Positions 50,017 to 58,045 of a stretch of 64,000 nt of DNA are shown piece by piece (positions within the stretch are counted from its first letter, which is position 1; each line of letters opens with the position of its first letter). Source of the stretch: Planobispora longispora (GTDB taxonomy: Bacteria; Actinomycetota; Actinomycetes; Streptosporangiales; Streptosporangiaceae); assembly GCF_016863135.1 (NCBI RefSeq), contig NZ_BOOH01000045.1:124001-188000 (forward strand), in the 5' to 3' direction. Under the pieces are notes generated by a model. That model was not told the DNA's origin. It saw only the letters and a program-made list of their open reading frames with translations, and did no database searches. The position numbers and the translations under genes are program-made.

Positions 50017-50901
50017 TCAGCCGGTGGAGGGCCTTCCGAACTCTTCGATCAGCACGGGATACTGCTCCCCGCCGTGTCCGGCGGCGATCGAGCGGTCGGC
50101 CATCGCCTTGATCATCTTTGGCAGTTCGGCGCTGACGCCCACCGCCTCGCTCTCCTCGATCAGGTGCGCCATCGCCCGCACGTCGGTCTCCAGGGCCGAC
50201 ACCTCGGCCGGGAAGGAGCCGCTGTCGATCTGCTCGGCGTACCCGGGCAGCCATTCGGCCACACCGGCGGCGATCCGCTGGGCGAACGGCGCGTACGTCG
50301 CGGCGTCGACGCCGGCCGTCCGGAGCATGGCGGTGCCCTGGAGCCAGGCGTTCAGGACGCTCCACATCATGGCGAGACCGGCCACGTCGTACAGCGACGC
50401 CAGTCCGTGGTCCGCGCCGAGGTAGGTGACGGCACCGAGCGCGCCGAGCGTCGACCGGTGCGCCTCGAAGTCCGCCTGCGGCCCGCTGTGCAGGATCACC
50501 GCTTCGTCGGTCCCGATCGCCGGCGGGACGGCCATGATGGCGCCGTCCAGGTAGCGGGCGCCGCGCCGCCCGGCCCAGCGCGCGGCCTCCCTGGCCTGGG
50601 CGGAGGTGCCCGAGGTCAGGTTGATCAACGTCGTGCCGTCCAGCGCGGCGTCGTCCGCGCCGAGCAGCTCGTGCACGGCCCGGTAGTCGGTGACGCAGAC
50701 GATCGTCAGAGGACTCGCCCGGAGCGCGTCGGCGGCCGTCGGCGCCGGTCGCGCGCCCTCGGCCGCCAGTTTGTCGGCCTTGGACGCCGTACGGTTCCAC
50801 ACGGTTGTGGGGTGCCCGCCCCTCAGGAACGCGCCGGCGAGGGCCTGGCCCATCAGTCCTAGTCCGATGACCGTCACGGGTGTGTCGCTTTTGTGGTTCA
50901 T
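50017..50901 (-). CDS. NAD(P)-dependent oxidoreductase, imine-reductase-like
   Basis: A 294-residue protein with an N-terminal 6PGDH-type Rossmann domain (VTVIGLGLMGQALAGAFLRGGH, about 9-30; VWNRTASKADKL) and the all-helical C-terminal domain of the beta-hydroxyacid dehydrogenase/imine reductase group (LINLTSGTSAQAREAARW, YLDGAIMAVP). The catalytic Lys typical of beta-hydroxyacid dehydrogenases is not evident, favouring imine reductase. ATG at 50901. Divergent from a MerR regulator that probably activates it. Confidence 0.82.
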   Translation of the reverse strand: MNHKSDTPVTVIGLGLMGQALAGAFLRGGHPTTVWNRTASKADKLAAEGARPAPTAADALRASPLTIVCVTDYRAVHELLGADDAALDGTTLINLTSGTSAQAREAARWAGRRGARYLDGAIMAVPPAIGTDEAVILHSGPQADFEAHRSTLGALGAVTYLGADHGLASLYDVAGLAMMWSVLNAWLQGTAMLRTAGVDAATYAPFAQRIAAGVAEWLPGYAEQIDSGSFPAEVSALETDVRAMAHLIEESEAVGVSAELPKMIKAMADRSIAAGHGGEQYPVLIEEFGRPSTG

Positions 50902-50950
50902 GGCAGCATCGTCAACGTTGATACCGGTGTGAAGGTCAAGGGAGGTTTCG

Positions 50951-51358
50951 ATGCGGATCGGGGAACTGAGTCGCCGGACGGGCGTCAACGCCCATCAGCT
51001 GCGCTACTACGAAGCCCAGGGCCTGCTGGAGGCGGACCGCGGCGCGAACGGTTACCGCGAGTACGACGAGGAGGCCGTGCTGCGGGTGAAGCAGATCCGG
51101 CACCTGCTCGGCGCCGGCCTGTCCTCCGAGGACATCGCGTACCTGCTGCCCTGCGCGGTCGGAGAGGCCCCGCAGCTGTTCGGGTGCCCCGAGTCGCTGA
51201 CCGCGATGCGGTCACGGTTGCGGCGGCTGGACGATCAGATGGACAGGCTCGCCCAGTCCCGTGACGCCCTCGCCGACTACATCGACGCGGCCGAGCGGAT
51301 GGGCGGGGAGATTTACCCTCCCTTCGGCGGCGCCGGCCTGGAGTCCGTCCCCGCCTGA
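50951..51358 (+). CDS. MerR-family transcriptional regulator
   Basis: A 135-residue regulator: MRIGELSRRTGVNAHQLRYYEAQGLLEADR HTH, a YREYDEEAV wing, then a dimerisation helix and C-terminal GGEIYPPFGG. Two cysteines (PCAVGEAPQLFGCPE) are present without a metal-loop arrangement, so it is more likely redox- or drug-sensing. The 49-bp divergent interval holds TTGACC and GACGAT with a 20-bp spacer (minus strand), typical of MerR control of the reductase. Confidence 0.85.
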   Translation: MRIGELSRRTGVNAHQLRYYEAQGLLEADRGANGYREYDEEAVLRVKQIRHLLGAGLSSEDIAYLLPCAVGEAPQLFGCPESLTAMRSRLRRLDDQMDRLAQSRDALADYIDAAERMGGEIYPPFGGAGLESVPA

Positions 51359-51428
51359 GCGGCCGGAGTGCCGCCGCCGGTGCCGCGCCCGGCGCGGGGA
51401 CGCCGCCGGGCGCATGGGGAGGCCGTCG

Positions 51429-52412
51429 TCAGGAGGCGTCCACGGTGACCACGACCTTGCCCCTCGCGTGTCCCCGTTCGAGATACCGGACGGCCTCCGC
51501 GGTCTCGTCCAGCGGGTAGGTCCGGTCGATGACGGGAGCGACCTTCCCCGATTCGATGAGCCCGCTCACGACGGTGAGATCGTCGGCGCTGGTGCGGGAC
51601 AGGAAGAGCGCCATCCGGGGCATCGCCATGATCTTGGCCATCCCCAGCACCGGCCCGACCCACTGCCCCTTCGACGGCGCGCACTCCACGAGGACGCCCG
51701 CGGGGGCGAGCACCCGCCGGTTCGCCAGGACGCCGCGGTTGGCGACCAGGTCGAGCACCACGTCGTACCGCTTCCCGGCACGCGTGTAGTCCTCCTTGGT
51801 GTAGTCGACGACGTGGTCGGCGCCGATCGAGCGGACCAGCTCCGTGTTGCCGGTGCCGCACACCCCGGTCACCTCGGCCCCCATGGCCTTGGCGATCTGC
51901 ACCGCGAACGTCCCCACGCCGCCGGAGGCCCCGTTGACCAGCACCCGGTGCCCGCGCCGGATCCGGCCCTTGTCGCGCAATCCCTGGAGCGCGGTGAGCG
52001 CCGCCACCGGGACGGCCGCGGCCTGCTCGAACGTCAGCCCGGCCGGCATCTTGCGCAGCATGCCGTCCTGGCGCAGGCAGGCGTACTCGGCCAGGCCCGT
52101 CGTGCCCGGCACGAGGTCCAGGCCGCAGCCGCCGTACACCTCGTCCCCCGGCCGGAAGGCGGTGACGTCGCGGCCCGCCGACTCGACGACGCCCGCCAGG
52201 TCGGCGCCCAGGGCGGTGTGCTTGGGACGGGTCAGGCCCATATCCAGGCGGGCGAAGTACGGCTCGCCCCGCATGTGGTGCCAGTCCAGCGGGTTGACGG
52301 AGGCGGCGCGCACGCGGATCAGCACGTCGCCGGCCCCGACGGCGGGCATGTCCGCGTCCTCCAGTCGCAGCACCTCGGGCGGGCCGTAAGCGTGGTAGCG
52401 GATGGCTTTCAC
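51429..52412 (-). CDS. Zinc-independent MDR dehydrogenase/quinone reductase-like
   Basis: About 327 residues: MKAIRYHAYGPPEVLRLEDA opening, PLDWHHMRGEP, ALGADLAGVVESAGRDVTAFRPGDEVYG, and the cofactor site VNGASGGVGTFAVQIAKAMGAEV. It lacks the structural-zinc Cys cluster, as in NADPH:quinone reductases. GTG at 52412 has GGGAAG upstream; an ATG eight codons earlier (52436) would lie five bases from the operator. Divergent from the LuxR regulator over a 24-bp palindrome. Confidence 0.85.
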   Translation of the reverse strand: MKAIRYHAYGPPEVLRLEDADMPAVGAGDVLIRVRAASVNPLDWHHMRGEPYFARLDMGLTRPKHTALGADLAGVVESAGRDVTAFRPGDEVYGGCGLDLVPGTTGLAEYACLRQDGMLRKMPAGLTFEQAAAVPVAALTALQGLRDKGRIRRGHRVLVNGASGGVGTFAVQIAKAMGAEVTGVCGTGNTELVRSIGADHVVDYTKEDYTRAGKRYDVVLDLVANRGVLANRRVLAPAGVLVECAPSKGQWVGPVLGMAKIMAMPRMALFLSRTSADDLTVVSGLIESGKVAPVIDRTYPLDETAEAVRYLERGHARGKVVVTVDAS

Positions 52413-52441
52413 GCTTCCCAGCGTGCGGACAGCCATCGGGG

Positions 52442-52465
52442 TCACGAAATCACGTGAATTCGTGA
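52442..52465. promoter_or_regulatory. 24-bp palindromic operator
   Basis: TCACGAAATCACGTGAATTCGTGA is self-complementary except at one symmetric pair. It contains nested TCACGTGA and TCACGAA/TTCGTGA elements. It lies between the divergent dehydrogenase and LuxR genes. Confidence 0.75.
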
Positions 52466-52490
52466 TTTGGAGAGTAGTGTCCGAGCCACC

Positions 52491-54884
52491 ATGGCCAGAC
52501 CCCCGCGCCGCCCGGGCAATCTGCCCGCCGAGGCGACCAGTTTCATCGGCCGCCGTCGCGAACTCGCCGCGGTCAGGAGAAGCCTCGCCGAGGCCCGCCT
52601 GGTCAGTCTCGTCGGGCCCGGCGGGGTCGGTAAGACGCGGCTGGCGCTGCGGGCGGCGGGCGATCTCGGACGCGGGTTCCCCGGGGGCGCGTGGCTGGTG
52701 GAACTGGCCGAGGTACGTGATTGCGCGCTGGTCGGCGATGCCGTCATGGCGGCCCTGGACCTGCGGACCCAGGCCGCGGCCGAGCCGTCGGCGGTGCTGG
52801 CGGCGCACCTGCGGGACAAGAGGCTGCTGCTGGTGGTCGACAACTGCGAGCACCTGCTCGCGGCGACCGCCCGGCTGGTCGCGGAGATGATGCGGGCGGC
52901 GCCGGGCGTACGGGTGATCGCGACCAGCAGGGAACCGCTGTCGGCGCCCGGCGAGCACGTGGTGCCCGTGCCACCGCTCGACCTGCCCGCGCCGCATCCG
53001 CGCCCGCCGCTCGATCCACCGGTGCCGCACGTCCGTCCGCCGCTCGATCTGTCGGCGCCCCACCCCCGCCCGCCGCTGGCGAAGGTGCGGCAGAACGAGG
53101 CGGTCATGCTGTTCACGGAACGGGCCGCGGCGGCGTCGGGCACGTTCGAGCTGACCGCGGCGAACCAGGCGGCGGTGGCCGGTCTGTGCCGCCGTCTCGA
53201 CGGCCTGCCACTGGCGATCGAACTGGCGGCCGTGCGGACGCGGGTGTTGTCCGCCGGGCAGATCCTCGACCGCCTCGACGACCGGTTCGGCCTGCTCACC
53301 GGTGGCGGGCAGGCGCTCCCGCGCCACCGGACGCTGCGCACCGTCATCGACTGGAGCCACGACCTGCTGGATCCGGCGGAGCAGGCGTTGTTGCGGCGGC
53401 TGTGCGTCTTCGCCGGCCGGTTCACGCTGGAGGACGTCGAGGCGGTCTGCGGGCAGGAGGGCCCGCCCGCGCTGGCCCCCCTGTCGTCGCTGGTCGACAA
53501 GTCGCTGGTGATGAAGGAGAACGCCGGGGACCTGGCCTGCTACCGCCTGCACGAGACGATGCGCGAGTACGCCGCGCTCAGACTGCGCGAGGCCGGCGAG
53601 GAGGAGGCGGCCCGCCGGAGGTTCGCCGACTACTACACCTCGCGCTGCCTGCGGGCCGCGCCGCAGGTCCGGCGGCGGCTGGCCGAGTGGCTCGACTGGA
53701 TGGACCTGGAGATCGACAACGTGCGCGCGGTGCTGCGCGGATGCGTGACCCGCGAGGGCGCGGCGCGCGGCATGAACCTGGTCTACGCCATCGGCTACTA
53801 CTGGATCACCCGCGCGCTCAACGAGGGGGTCCGGTGGGCCGAGGAGCTGCTCGCCTGCGAGGGCGCCGGGCCGGCCGAGCGGGCCAGGGCCGCCTTCATG
53901 CGCGGTTTCCTGGCGGTGCTGCAGTCGGACGCGGCGAGCGCCGGCCCCGCGCTGGACGAGGCGGTGGCCCGGGCCGGGGAGGCGGGGCTGCCGTCCGTGC
54001 TGGCGCAGTCGCTGTCGCTGGCGTCGATGGCGGCGAGCATGTCCGGGGATCGCGAGGCGGCCGGGCGGCTGGGCGAGCGGGCCCGGGCCGCCCTGGAGGG
54101 GCTGGACGACGACACGGCCGTTCTCATGTTCCTGCAGTCGCGCGCGCTGAACGGCCTCTCCGAAGGCGATCTCGGCACGGCCGCGGAGGCCGCCGCGGAG
54201 GGGGTGCGCCTGGGCCGGGAGACCGGCGACCTCTACAGCCTGGACATGATGCTGCTGAACCTGGGCTCCGCCAGGCTGATCGCGGGCGCGCCCGACGAGG
54301 CGGAGCCGCTGCTGGCGGAGGCGCTGCGGATCGCGTACCGGATCGACGACCGGGTGGGCCAGTACGTGCTGCTCGGCGCGCTGGGCTGCGTCGCGGCCGG
54401 TTCCGGGCGGGCTCGGCCGGCGGCGCTGCTGATGGGGGCGGCCGAGACGGTGCGCGCGGAGGCCGGGGCGAGCGTGCTGCCCTTCCTCCCGCCGCTGCTG
54501 GCCCGGGCCGGGCAGGCGGCCCGGGCGGAGCTGGGGGCGGCGGCGTTCGAGGACGAGTACGCGGCCGGGAGGCGTCTGAGCAGGGACGCCGCCATCGGAC
54601 TGGCACTCGGCGCGCCCGCCCCGCCCGCCGAGGCGCCGGGTGAGAGACCGGACGGGACACCGCTCGGCAGGAGGCAGGCGGAGGTGGCGCGGCTGGTCGC
54701 CGAGGGACTCAGCAACCGGCAGATCGGCGAGCGGCTGTTCATCTCGGAGCACACGGTGGACAGCCACATACGGGCGATCATGAACAAGCTGGGGTTCAAC
54801 ACCCGGGCGCAGATCGCCGCCTGGACGGCCTCCCCCGGCCCGTTCCCCAAGGCGCCCGCGAGGCGTGCCGATGGAGCGGTGTGA
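52491..54884 (+). CDS. Large LuxR-family regulator with NB-ARC-like ATPase and TPR-like region
   Basis: A 797-residue STAND-type regulator: Walker A VGPGGVGKTRLAL (41-53), Walker B LLLVVDNCEHLL, sensor VRVIATSREPL, a proline-rich repeat (PPLDxxxPHxR three times, about 160-195), a winged helix, helical repeats to about 700, and a C-terminal LuxR HTH (RQAEVARLVAEGLSNRQIGERLFISEHTVDSHI). TAGTGT at 52475 suggests a near-leaderless ATG at 52491. Divergent from the dehydrogenase, its likely target. Overlaps the relic cyclase downstream. Confidence 0.88.
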   Translation: MARPPRRPGNLPAEATSFIGRRRELAAVRRSLAEARLVSLVGPGGVGKTRLALRAAGDLGRGFPGGAWLVELAEVRDCALVGDAVMAALDLRTQAAAEPSAVLAAHLRDKRLLLVVDNCEHLLAATARLVAEMMRAAPGVRVIATSREPLSAPGEHVVPVPPLDLPAPHPRPPLDPPVPHVRPPLDLSAPHPRPPLAKVRQNEAVMLFTERAAAASGTFELTAANQAAVAGLCRRLDGLPLAIELAAVRTRVLSAGQILDRLDDRFGLLTGGGQALPRHRTLRTVIDWSHDLLDPAEQALLRRLCVFAGRFTLEDVEAVCGQEGPPALAPLSSLVDKSLVMKENAGDLACYRLHETMREYAALRLREAGEEEAARRRFADYYTSRCLRAAPQVRRRLAEWLDWMDLEIDNVRAVLRGCVTREGAARGMNLVYAIGYYWITRALNEGVRWAEELLACEGAGPAERARAAFMRGFLAVLQSDAASAGPALDEAVARAGEAGLPSVLAQSLSLASMAASMSGDREAAGRLGERARAALEGLDDDTAVLMFLQSRALNGLSEGDLGTAAEAAAEGVRLGRETGDLYSLDMMLLNLGSARLIAGAPDEAEPLLAEALRIAYRIDDRVGQYVLLGALGCVAAGSGRARPAALLMGAAETVRAEAGASVLPFLPPLLARAGQAARAELGAAAFEDEYAAGRRLSRDAAIGLALGAPAPPAEAPGERPDGTPLGRRQAEVARLVAEGLSNRQIGERLFISEHTVDSHIRAIMNKLGFNTRAQIAAWTASPGPFPKAPARRADGAV

Positions 54885-55229
54885 ACGGTTCCCGGGCGTG
54901 GCGGGTCTACCTCCTGGGCGGCGTGGCCGCTCTGGTGGTCTTCGTGCTGCTGCCGTACGGCCTGCCGCGTGACGTGATGTGCGTCCTGAGCGGGCTGGCC
55001 ACCGTGGTCGCGATGTTGTGCTCGACCGCGCGCCGCCCGCGAGGACACTCCGCTGACCCTGGCCCCGCTCGACCTGGACCGGTTCAAGCTGTTCAACGAC
55101 ACCCACGGCCACCAGGCCGGAGACGCGCTGCCGTCCGGCGCCGCCGCCAAGGAGTCCGGCCGCGACCGCACCGTGCGGGCGGAACCGCCCGCGGACGCAC
55201 GTCCGGACCGGGCGTCCCTCACCGCGTGA
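54881..55229 (+). pseudogene. Diguanylate cyclase (GGDEF) remnant
   Basis: GTG at 54881 overlaps the LuxR stop and starts a membrane-type N-terminus (WRVYLLGGVAALVVFVLLPYG). About 57 codons on, the frame changes: from 55053 another frame reads LTLAPLDLDRFKLFNDTHGHQAGD, the start of a GGDEF domain (substrate-binding DLDRFK..ND). It then degenerates and stops at 55227 without a GGDEF motif. At least one internal deletion/frameshift plus loss of the catalytic half make it non-functional. Confidence 0.75.
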
Positions 55230-55325
55230 ACACGGTGAATTGCCCATATTTCAGGCGTTAGAAGCCTTTGTGGGGTGGTAGGCGAGCAAGTATCTGCCTT
55301 GCATCCACACGTGCTGGGGGCTCGC

Positions 55326-55718
55326 ATGAGATTTTCTTCCCGGGACGACGCGCAGCTGAGCGTGGACTTGCAGGAGCAGGTCGGCGGGATCGTCATCGCC
55401 CGGGTGCACGGTGAGCTGGCGGTCGGCTCCGAACCGCTGCTGGGCGCGTACCTGGAGGCGCTGTGGGAGCGACCTGACCTGCGCGGTCTGGTGGTGGACG
55501 TGACCGAGGTGGGCTTCTGCGACTCGGTCGGCCTGGGAGAGCTGATCGGCGCCTACAACCGCTGCCAGGCGCAGACGGTGGCTTTCACGCTGGCCGGCGT
55601 GAACGGGATGGTGGCGCGGCTGCTGAACGTCACCGGCCTGCGCGCCACGTTCGCCGTCTTCCCCGACGCCGAGGCGGCCACGACCCATCTGGCCGCGAAT
55701 CCCGAGACCGGCCGGTGA
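55326..55718 (+). CDS. STAS-domain anti-sigma factor antagonist
   Basis: A 130-residue STAS protein: MRFSSRDDAQLSVDLQEQVG, IVIARVHGELAVGSEPLLGAYL and GFCDSVGLGELIGAYNRC with the phospho-acceptor Ser. The ATG at 55326 matches the usual MRFSS-type opening; a GTG 17 codons earlier is possible. It precedes the sensor kinase at 55801 on the same strand, which might feed the same signalling network. Confidence 0.82.
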   Translation: MRFSSRDDAQLSVDLQEQVGGIVIARVHGELAVGSEPLLGAYLEALWERPDLRGLVVDVTEVGFCDSVGLGELIGAYNRCQAQTVAFTLAGVNGMVARLLNVTGLRATFAVFPDAEAATTHLAANPETGR

Positions 55719-55800
55719 CGACCGCCGAATCACTCGGGAGCCGGACCAGGACCGGGTGAACCGGATTCGGAAGACCCACATTGGGGCTGCCGGGTAGCAC

Positions 55801-57999
55801 GTGGCCCGTGAGGGGGATGAAATCCCCGTGACAAGGTTGAAGACCTGGTCGCCGACGGGGAGCCCGGCCTGCGGCGACGACCACGAGGGCTCCGTGGCGG
55901 GCGCCGGCCCGCCGACGCCCGGCGGCCGCGCGGCGCTGCGCCGTACCGCGGCGTTCGCCGTGCTGCACCTGGCCGCGACGCTCGCCGGACGGCTCGAGCT
56001 GGCCGGCGGCGAGGTCTTCGGCCTGGTCTGGCCGGCGGCCGGAGTGGGGGCGCTGTGGCTGCTGGTGCAGCGGCACGAACGGTCCCGGTGGCTGGACGTG
56101 CTGACGATGGCGGCGATCTTCATCGCCGTCAACCTGCTGACCGACTCGACCTTGCCGTCCGCCGTCTTCTTCACCGCGGTGAACCTGGCGCAGATGCTGC
56201 TGTTCCTGCAGGTGATCGCCCGGGTGTGCCCGGATCTGTGGGCCTCCCGCCCGTGGGGAGGGCTCGAACGGGTGCGACACCTGTGGGGGCTGCTGGCGGC
56301 CGCGGCGGCGGCGGCGACGGTCGGCGCGGTGATCGTCCCCACCGTTCTGGGAGTGCTCACCGGCCAGTGGTCGGCCCCGAGCTCCGCGGCGTGGTGGGGG
56401 CGCAACACCGTGAACATGATGGCGATCCCCGCGCTGGGCCTGTGCCTGGGGCGCCTGCTCGACCGGCGGGCCCGTGCCCGGCGGCGGGTCTCACCGTGGC
56501 AGGCGGCGCGGACGGCGGCGGACCGGGCCGGCGGCTGGCGGATCATCGAGTTCTGCGCCCTGCTGACGGCGTCGGCGGCTGCCTACCTCGTGACGTTCGG
56601 CATCAGGCACGATCTGCCGCTGGCGTTCCTGCTGACCGCGGTGACCGTCTGGGCCGCCGTGCGGTTCGACACCACCCTCGTGGCCCTGCACAGCCTGATC
56701 ACCGGAACGATCGCGATCGTCTTCACCATCTACGACAACGGCCCCTTCGCCGTCGTCGACTCGCCCGCCGCCCGGGTGCTGGTGGCGCAGGTCTTCGTCG
56801 GGATGATCACCGTGATCGGGCTGGCGCTGGCGCTCGGCCGCGACGAGCGGGACGCGCTGGACCGGCGGCGGGCCGCGGCCGAGAAAGAGGTCTCCGCCCA
56901 GGCCGGGATGTTGTCGGCGATCGTCGAGTCGATACACGACGGACTGGTCGTCATCGACGCCGACGGGCGGTTCCTCCTGAGCAATCCGGCCGCCCGGCGC
57001 CTGCTCGGCGTCGACGGCGTCGCGGGCAGCGTCGCCGACCACCGCCTGTCGTACCCCGACGGGACCCCCCTCCCGGTGGAGCGGATGCCGTACCGGCTGG
57101 CCCTGGCCGGGCACGAGGTCCGCGACATGGACGTGCTCGTGCGGGCCCCCGGCATGGCCGAGAACCGCCTGCTCAACGTGAGCGCGACCCGGCTGCCGGT
57201 GAACGACGGCGCGGCGGTCGTGGTCTTCCACGACGTCACCGAGGAGCGGCGGAACCGCGACGAGCTGGCGGCCTTCGCCGGTGTGGTGGCCCACGACCTG
57301 CTCAACCCGCTGACCACCCTCGACGGCTGGACGCAGATCCTGGCCGACGCGGTGGAGGCCGGGCCCGGCGACGGCGCGCCGGGCGAGGTGGGCATCAGCC
57401 TCGACCACATCCAGCGGGCGTCGTCGCGGATGCGGGAGCTGATCCAGGACCTGCTGGCGCACACCACCGCCCGGGACGCGCCGATCACCCCCGTCCCGAT
57501 CGACCTCGGGAAAGTCGTGCGGGAGGTCGCCGCCGCCCGCGGCGACCTCCCCGAGGGCGCCGAGGGCGGCCAGGCCCCGATCTTCCACATCGGCGAGCTG
57601 GACGGGGTCCGGGCCGACCGGGCCCTGCTCCGCCAGCTGCTGGACAACCTGATCGGCAACGCGGTGAAGTACACCGCCCCGGGCGTCCGGCCGGAGATCA
57701 CCGTCACCTCCGCGACCGAGCGGCCGGACTGGATCCGCGTCGAGATCGCCGACCGGGGCATCGGCATCCCGCAGGGACAGCACGAGGTGATCTTCGAGAA
57801 CTTCCACCGGGCCCACCGGGGCGGCCCCTACACCGGCAGCGGGCTCGGCCTGGCCATCTGCAAGCGCATCGTCGAGCGGCACGGCGGCTCGATCGGGGTG
57901 GAGGACAACCCCGGCGGGGGCTCGCGGTTCCATTTCACCCTGCCCGCGGCCACCGCCCCCGGCGGGACGCCGCCCGCGGGCGAGAGCGAGACTCCCTGA
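55801..57999 (+). CDS. MASE1-PAS sensor histidine kinase
   Basis: Up to 732 residues: MASE1-like eight-helix membrane sensor (about 50-350; GEVFGLVWPAAGVGALWLL), PAS (about 380-480; SIHDGLVVIDADGRFLLSNPAARRLLG), HisKA with AGVVAHDLLNPLTTLDGW, and HATPase (QLLDNLIGNAVKYTAPG, IADRGIGIPQG, GSGLGLAICKRIVERHGG). A GTG at 55828 is an alternative start, preceded by a small GGGGAT-GAA-ATCCCC hairpin that could hide its ribosome site. No response regulator is adjacent, so it is an orphan. Confidence 0.88.
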   Translation: MAREGDEIPVTRLKTWSPTGSPACGDDHEGSVAGAGPPTPGGRAALRRTAAFAVLHLAATLAGRLELAGGEVFGLVWPAAGVGALWLLVQRHERSRWLDVLTMAAIFIAVNLLTDSTLPSAVFFTAVNLAQMLLFLQVIARVCPDLWASRPWGGLERVRHLWGLLAAAAAAATVGAVIVPTVLGVLTGQWSAPSSAAWWGRNTVNMMAIPALGLCLGRLLDRRARARRRVSPWQAARTAADRAGGWRIIEFCALLTASAAAYLVTFGIRHDLPLAFLLTAVTVWAAVRFDTTLVALHSLITGTIAIVFTIYDNGPFAVVDSPAARVLVAQVFVGMITVIGLALALGRDERDALDRRRAAAEKEVSAQAGMLSAIVESIHDGLVVIDADGRFLLSNPAARRLLGVDGVAGSVADHRLSYPDGTPLPVERMPYRLALAGHEVRDMDVLVRAPGMAENRLLNVSATRLPVNDGAAVVVFHDVTEERRNRDELAAFAGVVAHDLLNPLTTLDGWTQILADAVEAGPGDGAPGEVGISLDHIQRASSRMRELIQDLLAHTTARDAPITPVPIDLGKVVREVAAARGDLPEGAEGGQAPIFHIGELDGVRADRALLRQLLDNLIGNAVKYTAPGVRPEITVTSATERPDWIRVEIADRGIGIPQGQHEVIFENFHRAHRGGPYTGSGLGLAICKRIVERHGGSIGVEDNPGGGSRFHFTLPAATAPGGTPPAGESETP

Positions 58000-58045
58000 T
58001 CAGGAGGGGTCGTCATCGCCCGTACGGCCCCGGCGCCGCGCGGCC

